A stretch of DNA of 64,000 nucleotides from Akkermansiaceae bacterium UBA956. GTDB lineage: Bacteria; Verrucomicrobiota; Verrucomicrobiia; Verrucomicrobiales; Akkermansiaceae. The position numbers and the translations under genes were made by a program. Of this stretch, positions 18,634 through 27,407 are shown piece after piece. The stretch is from the NCBI GenBank assembly GCA_002293145.1, contig DBCO01000007.1:124001-188000 (forward strand). The letters are read 5' to 3'. Every line of letters begins with the position of its first letter. Position 1 is the first letter of the stretch. The notes beneath the pieces are model-generated. The model made no database searches. It saw only the letters and a list, made by a program, of their open reading frames with translations, and was not told where the DNA came from.

Positions 18634-19902
18634 TCACCCTTCATCAAGTGGCGGCAATGTTGGAGAGTCAGGCTTGGTAGTTTTTTTCGTTGGATGAATT
18701 TGGACATTATGTGACTTAACCACAGCTTTGATCTGAGGATCGGCAAACGTATCGTTCTCGATTCCCAATGGATCCCATGAACCAAAGTTCCATAAAAATG
18801 CTTGCGTTACTGTATGACGAGAGCGAGGTTGGCTCAAAAATTCGCACAAAGCTTCATGGTAACCGATTCGGAGATCGTTCAGATCCTGAGTGTTCCATGG
18901 ATTAATCTTCGTTTCGATGGCTGCTCCCAAGTAAGGTGAGCGAGCGGCATCTGCTGCTTTCTTTGCAGGTATGTGACTTTGCCAATCTGTGGAAGATAAT
19001 CCTCCGCCACCGAGGCCGACTTCGACAAAATGGATGTCTTTATCAACAGGTAGCGGACAGCCACGCGCGTAAAATTCCCCGAGAAATAATCCCAGAGCTA
19101 AATCAAAATCGCTTGCCTGTGGTGGCAAGCTGACCCCTTGGTACATGGAGATGCCAATGAAATCGCAGACTCCCCAAAGACTTTTGAGCTGTTCTTTTTT
19201 TTCATCCGTTAATGGAGCTGTACCCGCCACACCTTGGTAATTGAAGCTCAGTCCATAACGAGCATTCTTAAGTTTGCTCTTGCTGCGAGTGTTTTCGATC
19301 AATTTTTTCCAGGAACCAGGGTAGAGAAAAACCGTTTTGCCCATTTCTCCTTGGACAGAAATTTCTGCTGGATGATCGGCACTAATAGATTCTTCCAGCG
19401 CTTTCATCACGGTGGAAAAATATCCGTTCTCATAGGAGACACCTTGCAAGGGCAGTAGGGGATCGAAGTCGAAGTTATTCCTCCATTCATTGATGGCACC
19501 GTGAGAGTTCAGATGCAACAACACGGATATTTTGATTCCTTTGTTCTCGGCAGCGCGGAAACAATCTCGCAAGTATCCAAAGAGCTCCGTGTGGATTTCA
19601 TTGTCATAAGGATATAATGCATTGGGCTTTCCTGCCTCGCGGTTATCGCGATACAAACCAATGGTCTGAACTTTGTGGCTGGCATCCAGTTCAGCTTGTA
19701 GTGCTATGCAAAACTGAACCCGCTTGTGCCCTAATGCGTCTGCTCTTTCCACGTATCGCACGGCATCAGCCATTTGCCATTTGTGAAACATCGGTATCAT
19801 CGCATCAAGCGGTGCCGGTGGTATAGAAATATGCTGAGCCTGCATAGGGAGCAGGCTCAGCAATAATGCAATTGTTCGTTTGAGTTGTCGGAACACGAAC
19901 AT
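18634..19902 (-). CDS. Secreted TIM-barrel glycoside hydrolase-like protein
   Basis: This 422-residue protein has a signal peptide ending near MQAQ (residue 23). The body has alternating hydrophobic strands and helices typical of a (beta/alpha)8 barrel. Candidate catalytic acids are Glu in ISVQGEMG (near residue 185) and Glu in HFVEVGLGGGG (near residue 310), spaced like the acid/base and nucleophile of clan GH-A enzymes. Aromatic residues in strands (LSFNYQG, ISMYQG, FLWNFGSWDP) would line a sugar groove. I do not recognise a specific GH family. Its ATG overlaps the stop of the preceding gene by one base (TAATG), and its stop overlaps a possible GTG start of the next. It is the second gene of the exported seven-gene run. 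Confidence 0.6.
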   Translation of the reverse strand: MFVFRQLKRTIALLLSLLPMQAQHISIPPAPLDAMIPMFHKWQMADAVRYVERADALGHKRVQFCIALQAELDASHKVQTIGLYRDNREAGKPNALYPYDNEIHTELFGYLRDCFRAAENKGIKISVLLHLNSHGAINEWRNNFDFDPLLPLQGVSYENGYFSTVMKALEESISADHPAEISVQGEMGKTVFLYPGSWKKLIENTRSKSKLKNARYGLSFNYQGVAGTAPLTDEKKEQLKSLWGVCDFIGISMYQGVSLPPQASDFDLALGLFLGEFYARGCPLPVDKDIHFVEVGLGGGGLSSTDWQSHIPAKKAADAARSPYLGAAIETKINPWNTQDLNDLRIGYHEALCEFLSQPRSRHTVTQAFLWNFGSWDPLGIENDTFADPQIKAVVKSHNVQIHPTKKTTKPDSPTLPPLDEG

Positions 19903-22900
19903 TAGGGAGCTTCCGTGGCGATTGCTTGGATAAATGCTTTGGTAGTAGCACTGCGCAGTGCGGTCGCGCGGAATGTTTTGTATGTGTAACCTGCTGGCAC
20001 GGTGGGAAGTCCTGTTGTCACGGCAGGTGTTACTTCTTCCAGCGCAGTAGTGAAAGTAGTGAGATCGTTACTTACCCGAATGCTGTATGTAACGCCATCC
20101 ACTGTGGCAGTCATTGGTCCTGTGCCAGTGAAGGTTGCCCCAGAGCGGCATGCCAGTGTCAGCGCAAGATGATCTGCACCGCTGAATGCTTCTACACCAG
20201 CACGAGTGATGCCATCGTTGGTTGCATCGGTTGGATCACCACCAAAGGCAAATTCACCAAGGTTCGACATGCCATCGCCATCTGCATCTGCTGCTGGGTT
20301 ATTGTCTGGTGCATTGATGCTGGAAAAATTGTCAGCCATCCAGCTCTCGAATGGCGTAGCAGCAGGGATTACAACAACAGGAATGGTTGCGACATTGGTT
20401 GCCACTGTAGCGCCCGCTGCCATGTAGGAAAGTGTGTAATAGGTGGTTGTCGTAGGACTGACTGTTGTGCTGCCAGCGCCTGTGCCGTTAGTCAATGAGG
20501 TAACATCACCTACAGCGTTGTTGATGGTCACAGCTGTTGCGCCTACGGGTACTTGCCATGCTAGCGTTGTGCTTACACCCTCAATAATTTCATCAGGCGT
20601 TGCAGTGAAATCATTTACTGTAACGGTGTAAGGTCCAATATTCACAGCGGGTGTAGCGACACCTGGAGGATTATAGGTCAAGGTGTAAGACGTGGTTGCC
20701 GTAGGTGAAACCGAAGTTGTTCCAACGCCTGTGCCGGAGTCTGTGAGTGTGGTGACATCGCCCACGCCATTGTTGATTGTAACGGTAGATCCCACTGGAA
20801 CTGTCCATTGCAGGTTCGTGCTCGCGCCCTTAGTAATGACGGGAGTTGTAACGACAAAAGCAACTGGAACCACTTGTGGGCTAACTGCTGCAATGCCATA
20901 CATGTTACGCAAATTGGTATTATTCTGCTCCAAAAAGGTGAATGTTTCGCCTTGGGATACTTGGCGGAAATACACACTGTAACTTTGGTCAATCGTGGTT
21001 GAACCGCTTACAGGACTTTCATCCAGCCCCACGTCCACTCCAGAATCGACAAAACCAGAAGTGAGCACCCAATCCATCACTCCACTGCCCAGAGTCGGTG
21101 GGTTGTCCGTGCCAGTGGCGGGAGTATTCCCGCCCGTATTGTCGCCCATACGATTATCAATGAGTAGGAAGAATGTACCACTAACTTCGGCGGTGAAGGG
21201 AATTTGCAACCCAGCGGTATTCTTGTCATCTTGCCCCATTTTAGCAAATTGCGCACCTTGCAAAATACTAGGAACTGCAGCCCACACGTGACCACGATCA
21301 CTGTATGCGGCTACGCCATCAAACATGGGCTGAAGATTGGTTTGCACTGGTTTGGTGTTGTTGAGAGGAGTGCCGAGTTGGAATACTTTCGGAAACAGAG
21401 TAATGGTATCGGTGAGTGTTTGTTGAACACCGCCTACATGGTAGCGAATGCGATAGTTGGTTTCTCCTTCCAATGGTGTGACGGAATTATAGGTCCCTGC
21501 ACCTGTGGTAGCGTTCGTGCTTCCAGTCACATCGATTTCGGCATAGGGGCCGCCTGCTGGACCAACATCGAGAAACACACTTGTATTGATGGAATCAGTG
21601 CTGTATGCGGGATTGATGCGCCAGGAGATGGCAATAGGGCTGACTTCATAAATCACTTGTTCTGGTGTCACATTGAGGACAGAAGGAAGGAGTGTAAATG
21701 GGTTATCGATCGTGCTCGTTACCGAGTTGAACGTGTAAGATAGGGTGTAGGTAGTGGTCGCAGAAGGAGCGGCAATGGTCGTTGCTCCCGTTCCATTTGT
21801 GCCACTGGTAAGGCTTGTCAGATCTACCGCGCCAGGGTTTAGCGTTACGGAGGTCGAACCCACCGGGACCTGCCATGTGAGATTGAGCGTATCGCCAAGA
21901 TAGCCACTCGCAGGCATCGTAAACGATGGTGCAAGGGCGGTGAAATTTTTATTCAAAGTGACTGGCGTTCCTCCATTCACATAGGTCAATGAATACGTCG
22001 TATTGGCCGCTGGTGCAGGCAAGGTAGTTGTTCCAGCACCTGATGTAGTTAGAGGCAGGAGATTAATGTCACCAGGATCAAGCTCGATTGATGTGGCGGT
22101 AGTTGGAACGGCATTCCAAGAGAAAGAAATCGTTTGATTTTGAATTGCCGTGGATGGAGCGAGAGTAAACTCGGCATTAACAAGTGGAAAAGCCTCGGAG
22201 AATAAATTACCAACACGAATCTCGTCGAAAGTGATTGACGCATTCGCACCGGAGGAGCCAAAACGGCGCCCACTCATGGCGGCTTGCCTATTCGCTAATG
22301 GAGTTCCGGTGATATTTGTTCCACCAGTTGTTGGTTCTGCGGTTGGTAAGGCTTCGCCTTGGGCATAGACCCACACTCGGTGACTGGCGTTGGTGATTCT
22401 CCCAAGCACCCAGTGAGTTTGTCCACCCGGAACTGTCCTCACATCGGTAGCTCCACCATTGCCCGTTACCTTGATCACGATGGCACCACTTGTGCCTTTA
22501 CGAAACTCGATACCCGCGCCGTTTTGGTTGTCAGATGTTGTTTGAAACAAGTTAAATGTGCCTTCAGGTCCGTTGCCATCAGTTCCAATAGTGGAATTTA
22601 GCAGATACGAATACCAGTAAGTGGCGCTGGTATCTACTGAGGCGGCCCAGTTCCGGCCGTTGGCAGTCAAGGTTCCGTTCGAACGATTCATGGATTTGCC
22701 TACCGTGCTCAAACCTGTGAAGGTGAGGCCGTTGGCCAATACGTGAGGTCCGTCAGGCGTAGGAAAAGCTTCATCCCATCCCGAGCCGCCGTTTAGGCCG
22801 GCAACGGAGGTTCCGTTTGCTTCTGTATAATCAAAACCCTCGTATGCAAGACGTTCTGCTTGCAAAGGATTTTGGGTTAACGCACTAGCAGATAGAGCTA

Positions 22901-22928
22901 ATGCAACGTATCTCATTGTTCTTTTCAT
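19902..22928 (-). CDS. Secreted repetitive Ig-like surface protein with C-terminal sorting-like module
   Basis: This is a 1008-residue protein with a signal peptide ending at about LQAE (residue 25). A LamG-like beta-sandwich (about residues 26–245) starts with LAYEGFDYTEANG. At least four Ig-like repeats of about 90 residues follow, sharing the pattern LxWxVPVGSTxVTxN and STTVSPTxTTxYTLSY. The C-terminus holds DADGDGMSNLGEFAFGG and a beta-rich tail of about 100 residues. The same tail type occurs in two other large secreted proteins in the window. It is the first gene of the seven-gene run, just downstream of a 487-base non-coding region that should hold the operon promoter. Its role is probably cell-surface adhesion or substrate display; no enzymatic motif is visible. 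Confidence 0.8.
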   Translation of the reverse strand: MKRTMRYVALALSASALTQNPLQAERLAYEGFDYTEANGTSVAGLNGGSGWDEAFPTPDGPHVLANGLTFTGLSTVGKSMNRSNGTLTANGRNWAASVDTSATYWYSYLLNSTIGTDGNGPEGTFNLFQTTSDNQNGAGIEFRKGTSGAIVIKVTGNGGATDVRTVPGGQTHWVLGRITNASHRVWVYAQGEALPTAEPTTGGTNITGTPLANRQAAMSGRRFGSSGANASITFDEIRVGNLFSEAFPLVNAEFTLAPSTAIQNQTISFSWNAVPTTATSIELDPGDINLLPLTTSGAGTTTLPAPAANTTYSLTYVNGGTPVTLNKNFTALAPSFTMPASGYLGDTLNLTWQVPVGSTSVTLNPGAVDLTSLTSGTNGTGATTIAAPSATTTYTLSYTFNSVTSTIDNPFTLLPSVLNVTPEQVIYEVSPIAISWRINPAYSTDSINTSVFLDVGPAGGPYAEIDVTGSTNATTGAGTYNSVTPLEGETNYRIRYHVGGVQQTLTDTITLFPKVFQLGTPLNNTKPVQTNLQPMFDGVAAYSDRGHVWAAVPSILQGAQFAKMGQDDKNTAGLQIPFTAEVSGTFFLLIDNRMGDNTGGNTPATGTDNPPTLGSGVMDWVLTSGFVDSGVDVGLDESPVSGSTTIDQSYSVYFRQVSQGETFTFLEQNNTNLRNMYGIAAVSPQVVPVAFVVTTPVITKGASTNLQWTVPVGSTVTINNGVGDVTTLTDSGTGVGTTSVSPTATTSYTLTYNPPGVATPAVNIGPYTVTVNDFTATPDEIIEGVSTTLAWQVPVGATAVTINNAVGDVTSLTNGTGAGSTTVSPTTTTYYTLSYMAAGATVATNVATIPVVVIPAATPFESWMADNFSSINAPDNNPAADADGDGMSNLGEFAFGGDPTDATNDGITRAGVEAFSGADHLALTLACRSGATFTGTGPMTATVDGVTYSIRVSNDLTTFTTALEEVTPAVTTGLPTVPAGYTYKTFRATALRSATTKAFIQAIATEAP

Positions 22929-22982
22929 GGTTTTATCTGGGTTGAGTTAATTGTTGTGCCTTGGTCTGAAATATCTTAATCT

Positions 22983-22999
22983 TTGGATTCGATATCCAA
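22983..22999. promoter_or_regulatory. Inverted repeat, candidate operator of the exported operon
   Basis: TTGGAT and ATCCAA form a perfect 6-base inverted repeat around a 5-base centre, 54 to 71 bases upstream of the ATG at 22928. Size and position suit a dimeric regulator such as the NarL-type protein encoded just upstream. Chance occurrence cannot be excluded. Confidence 0.33.
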
Positions 23000-23231
23000 C
23001 TTGCGTGATTGCTACTAAAATGTGAGGTGCTACTTCAGGTTTGTCATCCTATCATCTAGGTAATCCATTGATAATTCTTTTGGGCGTGTTCTTTTGAGCT
23101 CTAAATATTTAGCATCATAGAAATGTGTACGACTGTGTAGTGGCAATGGAGTTGTAGGTTTATTTTTCATTTTAGAATTGGCACAATGATGGGTTCGCTT
23201 GTTTTTGATATCGGGTTTGCATTAATCTCAC

Positions 23232-23251
23232 GTTTCAATGAGGAGTGAAAC
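23232..23251. promoter_or_regulatory. Inverted repeat, second candidate operator
   Basis: GTTTCA and TGAAAC form a perfect 6-base inverted repeat separated by 8 bases, inside the control region between the regulator gene and the exported operon. Its sequence differs from the repeat at 22983–22999, so the two are not obviously bound by the same protein. Confidence 0.28.
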
Positions 23252-23415
23252 ATCAAGATCCATGGAGACGTAGGGTCACAACGAACTACACTATTCGGAC
23301 CCTGTTTATTTTCATCTTGGCATGTAGGCAGTAATCAAATCGCCCATTTGGGCGTGTTCAGATGATGGGAGTGGCCATATGCTGGTGATACCAGATAAGC
23401 GACGCCAGCAATGAT

Positions 23416-24051
23416 TTAACCATCTACAAGACCGCGTTGCAGGGCAATGCTAGCAACATGAGTACGGTCTTTCGCATGCATTTTTTGCATGATGTGCATC
23501 AAGTGCGCTTTAACTGTGTTTCCGCTGATCGAGAGGTTGGATGCAATTTCTTTGTTCGAATTGCCTCTCACAAGTTGTTTGATGATTTCAATTTCACGCT
23601 GAGTGAGTTCTGGCCGCTTAATCCGGGCGGCGAGCTTGATCGCGATTTCTGGAGAGAATGCATTATCACCGGCACTGGCTTTTCTTACTGCGTCAATGAT
23701 TTCACTTCGTCTGGAAGATTTTGCAATGTATCCAAGCGCACCTGCTTGGATCGCTTGAAAGATGATTTCTTCGCTGTCAAATGCTGAGACTACAAGGATT
23801 TTGGCATTAGGGTGTTGCTGTCTAAGTTGTTGAATGGCATCGAGTCCGTTGCCATCGGGCAATCTCCAGTCTAGCACAACAAGGTCTGGCTGATGTGTTT
23901 CATACTGGCTCATTAATTGAGAAATGTTTTCAGCCTCGGCGACAATATTCATGTCTTTTTCCAGTCCTAAAGAAGAGCCTAATCCGATGCGAACTACATG
24001 ATGATCGTCAACAAGCATGATACGAATCACTTTGGTTGTTCGAGAGTTCAT
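23416..24051 (-). CDS. NarL/FixJ-family response regulator
   Basis: This 211-residue cytoplasmic protein has an N-terminal receiver domain (acidic pocket at Asp15–Asp16 in MLVDDHH, phospho-acceptor Asp61 in VVLDWRLPDG, and the lysine in YIAKSSRR). The C-terminal LuxR-type helix-turn-helix (LTQREIEIIKQLVRGNSNKE and GNTVKAHLMHIMQKM) should bind DNA as a dimer after phosphorylation. It begins 11 bases after the histidine kinase gene, so the pair is one operon and presumably cognate. The next genes downstream on the same strand are the exported carbohydrate genes, which makes them the most likely targets. Confidence 0.93.
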   Translation of the reverse strand: MNSRTTKVIRIMLVDDHHVVRIGLGSSLGLEKDMNIVAEAENISQLMSQYETHQPDLVVLDWRLPDGNGLDAIQQLRQQHPNAKILVVSAFDSEEIIFQAIQAGALGYIAKSSRRSEIIDAVRKASAGDNAFSPEIAIKLAARIKRPELTQREIEIIKQLVRGNSNKEIASNLSISGNTVKAHLMHIMQKMHAKDRTHVASIALQRGLVDG

Positions 24052-24062
24052 AAGAAAAAGCT

Positions 24063-26195
24063 TTAGTTTGGCGAATCTAAAATGGAAGCGGAAATGTTGA
24101 CATGAACGGCGATCATTGTTCCCGAGGAGGAGTGAGGCGGGGGAGAAGTAATCTCGAATGAGCCTCCAATATGGGCGATGCGTTCTTTCATTCCGAGGAT
24201 GCCAAAGTGACCACGAGAGGCAAATGATGCAATGTTACCAACATTCATTCCGATGCCGTCGTCGATGATGGACAGCGTTGCAGTATCACCCTCTGCTTGC
24301 CAACGAACTTGTATGTGTTCTGCATGAGCATGTTTAAATGCATTGGTCACTGACTCTTGAGCGATGCGAATGAGTGTAAGCGACACACCCTCTGTGAGGA
24401 TTTGATCCATTTTCTGATATTGCACCGTAAGCTTGCGATCGTATTCGTTAGGCCATGCATTTTTTAGCGCATTTTCCAGTTGAGTGATGAAGGTGATCCC
24501 AGTGACATCATGTGACACGCGTAAATTCCAGATCGCGTCGCGCGCTACCTTGCGACTGTGGTCAGAAATTTTCGCCGCATTATCAAGCATGTTGCGTACG
24601 TCGGATCCCTCAGGAACAAGTGAAGCGACTGCATCGAGCTGCATTGTGAGACCTGCAAAGTGTTGCTCGAAGGTGTCGTGCCACTGTCTCGCAAGACGTA
24701 GTCTTTCAGATTGAATGATCTCAGTTGATATGTTAGATTTGATTATTACGGCTTGTTTATTGACCTTGGAACGGAGAAGTGCAACCCAAATGATGACAAG
24801 TGTAGTGACTAGTGCCGCACTGAGCAAAAGGAAGTAAAGCCGACGCAGCGTCCAAAACGGAGGATTGCGAAGCAATTCAATGTCATTTGCATCACGCAGG
24901 AATAAATGCACAACATCATTCGTATAGCTGATATCCAGCAAGGGTGTCGTTTGGTTGATGACAACACCCGTCATCGAAAGCTCAGTATTGGGTTCGAAAA
25001 TCACAGTCTTTGGTGGTGATTTTGTTGTTAGGTGAACAAAAACTAGGTTGGTTGATGTTTTCATAATCCATAAAATTTCGTTAGGATTATGAAGTTTTTC
25101 GACGAGTGTGGCAGTAATTTTGCCTAGTCTGCCGTGATGTTTGGAGGATGCTAAGATTTCATGGTCTATCTTCTCAGCGAGGATGGGAGTTGTGTCCTTT
25201 TGAGCTGGAATCCACATGGCATTGCCGAGCATTCCTGACCCATGATAAGAGATCGGCTGGCCTGCACAGTTAACAAATTCGCCCACAGAGGGAAGTCTCG
25301 GCTCTGCACACTCTACCCATACGGCATCTTGCCCAGCTTGAAGGAAAAAGCCTTTGTTTTCTTGTTTCCAGGTTACTGTTCCCTCAATCCGAACAAAGAT
25401 ATTAGGGCCTTCTTTTTCTGGAATCCACTGTAGCGTTGTGAGTCCGCGAGGGTAGGTATTGAATCTTTTGAGTTTTTCCTCTTCTGGCACAGTTATGTGT
25501 GTGATGTCCGGAACGAGAAATATCCGCTTCATTCTTAGTGGTTTTTCTTGAATGGGGGTGTCGGCAAAAATTCCAAACATTTCCACATGCAACCCACGCA
25601 AATGTCCGGGTGGTGTGTTATGGCTTACTGCTGCCGGCAAGTATACAGGGAGATCGGGGAAATTTTCTAAACTGATGAGGTATCGGTCTCCGACGGAAGA
25701 AACATTTGAGATTTTTGCATGAATTTTCGTCCATATGGCACCCTTTGCTGACGCAGCTTGGTTCAAGTCTGGAAACTCAATCGGTGAGGGGTATACGGCG
25801 GATCTCACTTTGCGAATTGTGGGGCTTGTATTAAAATCAGTACCACGAATATTTCGGCCACCGTATCCCGGGTCAAGTATGCCTTTTACTTCGACTACAT
25901 CACCAGCCTTTACGTTGCTAGCCCTTGGGGCATGAATGTAAATCGCTCCTGTAGCATCTTGTAGAAAGGCCATGCGGTGTCCTGGCTCAAAGTAGGTGAG
26001 TAGACCTTCCACGGTTACGGGGATTCCATCGCGAATGATGTCCTTAGGCAGCGCTTGCAAATCGGCAATGGTGGCGCGATTTTCGACATTTTGTCGGCTG
26101 ATCTCGGCATCTGCTAGGAGCAGTTCCTGAAGTCCCAGTAGGCAAAACAGCAAGAGTCGTATCGGTAACAATAGTTTATGTTTTGATTGGTGCAT
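24063..26195 (-). CDS. Membrane sensor histidine kinase (HisKA_3) with large periplasmic OB-like sensor region
   Basis: This is a 710-residue protein with a signal/transmembrane segment near residues 10–28, then about 420 periplasmic residues that look like tandem OB-fold-like units (for example VTVEGLLTYF, MAFLQDATGAIYIHAP, VKAGDVVEVKGILD). A second transmembrane segment lies near residues 455–480. The cytoplasmic part has a HisKA_3 dimerisation domain with phospho-acceptor His506 in LARQWHDTFEQ, and a HATPase domain with the N box ESVTNAFKHAHA and G boxes DDGIGM and FGILGMKERI. A Trp replaces the usual Leu before the His. Similar OB-like sensor regions occur in other verrucomicrobial kinases. 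The ligand is unknown; a sugar or polysaccharide fragment would fit the neighbourhood. Confidence 0.9.
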   Translation of the reverse strand: MHQSKHKLLLPIRLLLFCLLGLQELLLADAEISRQNVENRATIADLQALPKDIIRDGIPVTVEGLLTYFEPGHRMAFLQDATGAIYIHAPRASNVKAGDVVEVKGILDPGYGGRNIRGTDFNTSPTIRKVRSAVYPSPIEFPDLNQAASAKGAIWTKIHAKISNVSSVGDRYLISLENFPDLPVYLPAAVSHNTPPGHLRGLHVEMFGIFADTPIQEKPLRMKRIFLVPDITHITVPEEEKLKRFNTYPRGLTTLQWIPEKEGPNIFVRIEGTVTWKQENKGFFLQAGQDAVWVECAEPRLPSVGEFVNCAGQPISYHGSGMLGNAMWIPAQKDTTPILAEKIDHEILASSKHHGRLGKITATLVEKLHNPNEILWIMKTSTNLVFVHLTTKSPPKTVIFEPNTELSMTGVVINQTTPLLDISYTNDVVHLFLRDANDIELLRNPPFWTLRRLYFLLLSAALVTTLVIIWVALLRSKVNKQAVIIKSNISTEIIQSERLRLARQWHDTFEQHFAGLTMQLDAVASLVPEGSDVRNMLDNAAKISDHSRKVARDAIWNLRVSHDVTGITFITQLENALKNAWPNEYDRKLTVQYQKMDQILTEGVSLTLIRIAQESVTNAFKHAHAEHIQVRWQAEGDTATLSIIDDGIGMNVGNIASFASRGHFGILGMKERIAHIGGSFEITSPPPHSSSGTMIAVHVNISASILDSPN

Positions 26196-26225
26196 GGCTG
26201 TTTCAGAAGGAATGCTTGCTCGTTT

Positions 26226-27383
26226 CTACTCGATCCGATGGGGATGGAAGCGGCTCATGTTGCCGGTAATGGGAGATGAGTCACCGCGTGCTGAGAGCGC
26301 GCAGCAATTGTCATCGACCATCCAAAGCCCCCAAACAAAGTGTTTGGCATTTGCTTGAAACATCGGCGCGCGTTGTTGGTAAATCATGTCGGTGGATTCC
26401 GATTCACCGAGACCTTTCGCGACGATGGAATTGCGGTCATAGAGCGTGATGCCTCCGCCTTCGCGACCGAAGATTGGCTTCTCCACCCATTGTGTGGTGC
26501 CGATTGATAAAAGCTCGTCGCGAGTCCGTGTGGCAGGTAGCAGCAGTGGGTGGCCAGGATTGAGCTCCCAGAGTAGGGGCAGGATTGCTTTGTTCGAGAG
26601 TAGCATTTTCCATGCAGGCTCGATGAAACGTGAGCGCTCTTGGCCGATGGCTGCAAAGAATGGTTCTTGAGCGAGCCATTCCCAGGGGTAGAGTTTGAAA
26701 AGTCGATCAATCGAACGTTCTTGCGTGTCGGTAAATCTTCCATCGGGAGAGAATCCGATTTCTGACATATCCATGAGCTGCACCTGCTTGCCCGCTTGCT
26801 CTGCGGTCTCGGCGAGGTAAGCGATGGTTTGTCGATCTTCGGGTAGATCCCATGCGCAAGCGAGGTGGATGAGTGGATCAGGCAGGCTAGCCCAACGCGC
26901 GATGAGTGCTTCGTGGAGTGAGTTGAGTTGATCGGATTGCGGATAACAATCCTTGAGCCAATCCCACTGAATTACGGCTGCCTCAAGGAGTGACGTGGGT
27001 GTGTCTGCATTATACTCTAACAATTTCGGCGTGCCGGTTCCATCCCATGCGAGATCGAAGCGACCGTAGAGAGAGAAATCCTGACAGCCCCATGAGGTGT
27101 AAATCATCGATTGCAGGTCTTCTGGGATTCCCAGCTTATGCCACAAATCTCGGCGCATGATCTGCTCGCAGGCATCGAGGCATAGGGCGTGCAGTTCATT
27201 GGCCGCAGCCTCTAAGGTCTCTGCGGCTTCTAACGTGAAGACGAGGTGCTCGTTTTCATTCCAGTAGGCATCCGTACTATTGCCATGCCAAACCAGTCCT
27301 GATTCCTCAACGCGCTGCACCCAATTGTTCCGCACAGGGCTTGTTGCTAGACGGATGGGGGGACTCTTTGAGTGAAAATTCAT
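26226..27383 (-). CDS. Glutathionylspermidine synthase-like ATP-grasp protein (YgiC/YjfC family)
   Basis: This 385-residue cytoplasmic protein of the GSP_synth family resembles E. coli YgiC and YjfC. Diagnostic stretches are YGRFDLAWDG and LLEYNADTPTSLLEAAVIQW in the N-terminal half, DRLFKLYPWEWL in the middle, and WVEKPIFGREGGGI followed by a late QQRAPMF segment, which form the ATP-grasp nucleotide and metal site. The family ligates a carboxylate to an amine, but the true substrate of YgiC-type members is not established, and they lack the amidase domain of classical glutathionylspermidine synthase. It follows the YgiB-like lipoprotein gene by 24 bases, the same gene pairing seen in enterobacteria. 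Confidence 0.88.
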   Translation of the reverse strand: MNFHSKSPPIRLATSPVRNNWVQRVEESGLVWHGNSTDAYWNENEHLVFTLEAAETLEAAANELHALCLDACEQIMRRDLWHKLGIPEDLQSMIYTSWGCQDFSLYGRFDLAWDGTGTPKLLEYNADTPTSLLEAAVIQWDWLKDCYPQSDQLNSLHEALIARWASLPDPLIHLACAWDLPEDRQTIAYLAETAEQAGKQVQLMDMSEIGFSPDGRFTDTQERSIDRLFKLYPWEWLAQEPFFAAIGQERSRFIEPAWKMLLSNKAILPLLWELNPGHPLLLPATRTRDELLSIGTTQWVEKPIFGREGGGITLYDRNSIVAKGLGESESTDMIYQQRAPMFQANAKHFVWGLWMVDDNCCALSARGDSSPITGNMSRFHPHRIE

Positions 27384-27407
27384 TCTGCGATGCGTTCGAT
27401 GAATCAG

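Larger units (their letters stand above)
22929..23415. other. 487-base non-coding control region upstream of the seven-gene run
   Basis: No credible coding frame is visible on either strand. The region lies between the end of the response regulator gene and the first gene of the exported operon, both leftward. It is A+T-richer than flanking genes. It holds two perfect inverted repeats (22983–22999 and 23232–23251) and a small hairpin at 23341–23354 with a weak T tail on the minus strand that could end the regulator transcript. I could not identify a convincing -35/-10 pair for the operon. Confidence 0.6.

Noticed and set aside
20692..20982. Plus-strand frames opposite the Ig-like repeats of the 1008-residue protein
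   Set aside because: Their Val/Thr/Pro-rich translation is the mirror of the Thr/Ser-rich repeats on the real coding strand.
23341..23354. CGCCC-ATTT-GGGCG hairpin after the response regulator gene
   Set aside because: The stem is 5 bases and the T tail on the minus strand is weak, so I did not list it as a separate terminator.
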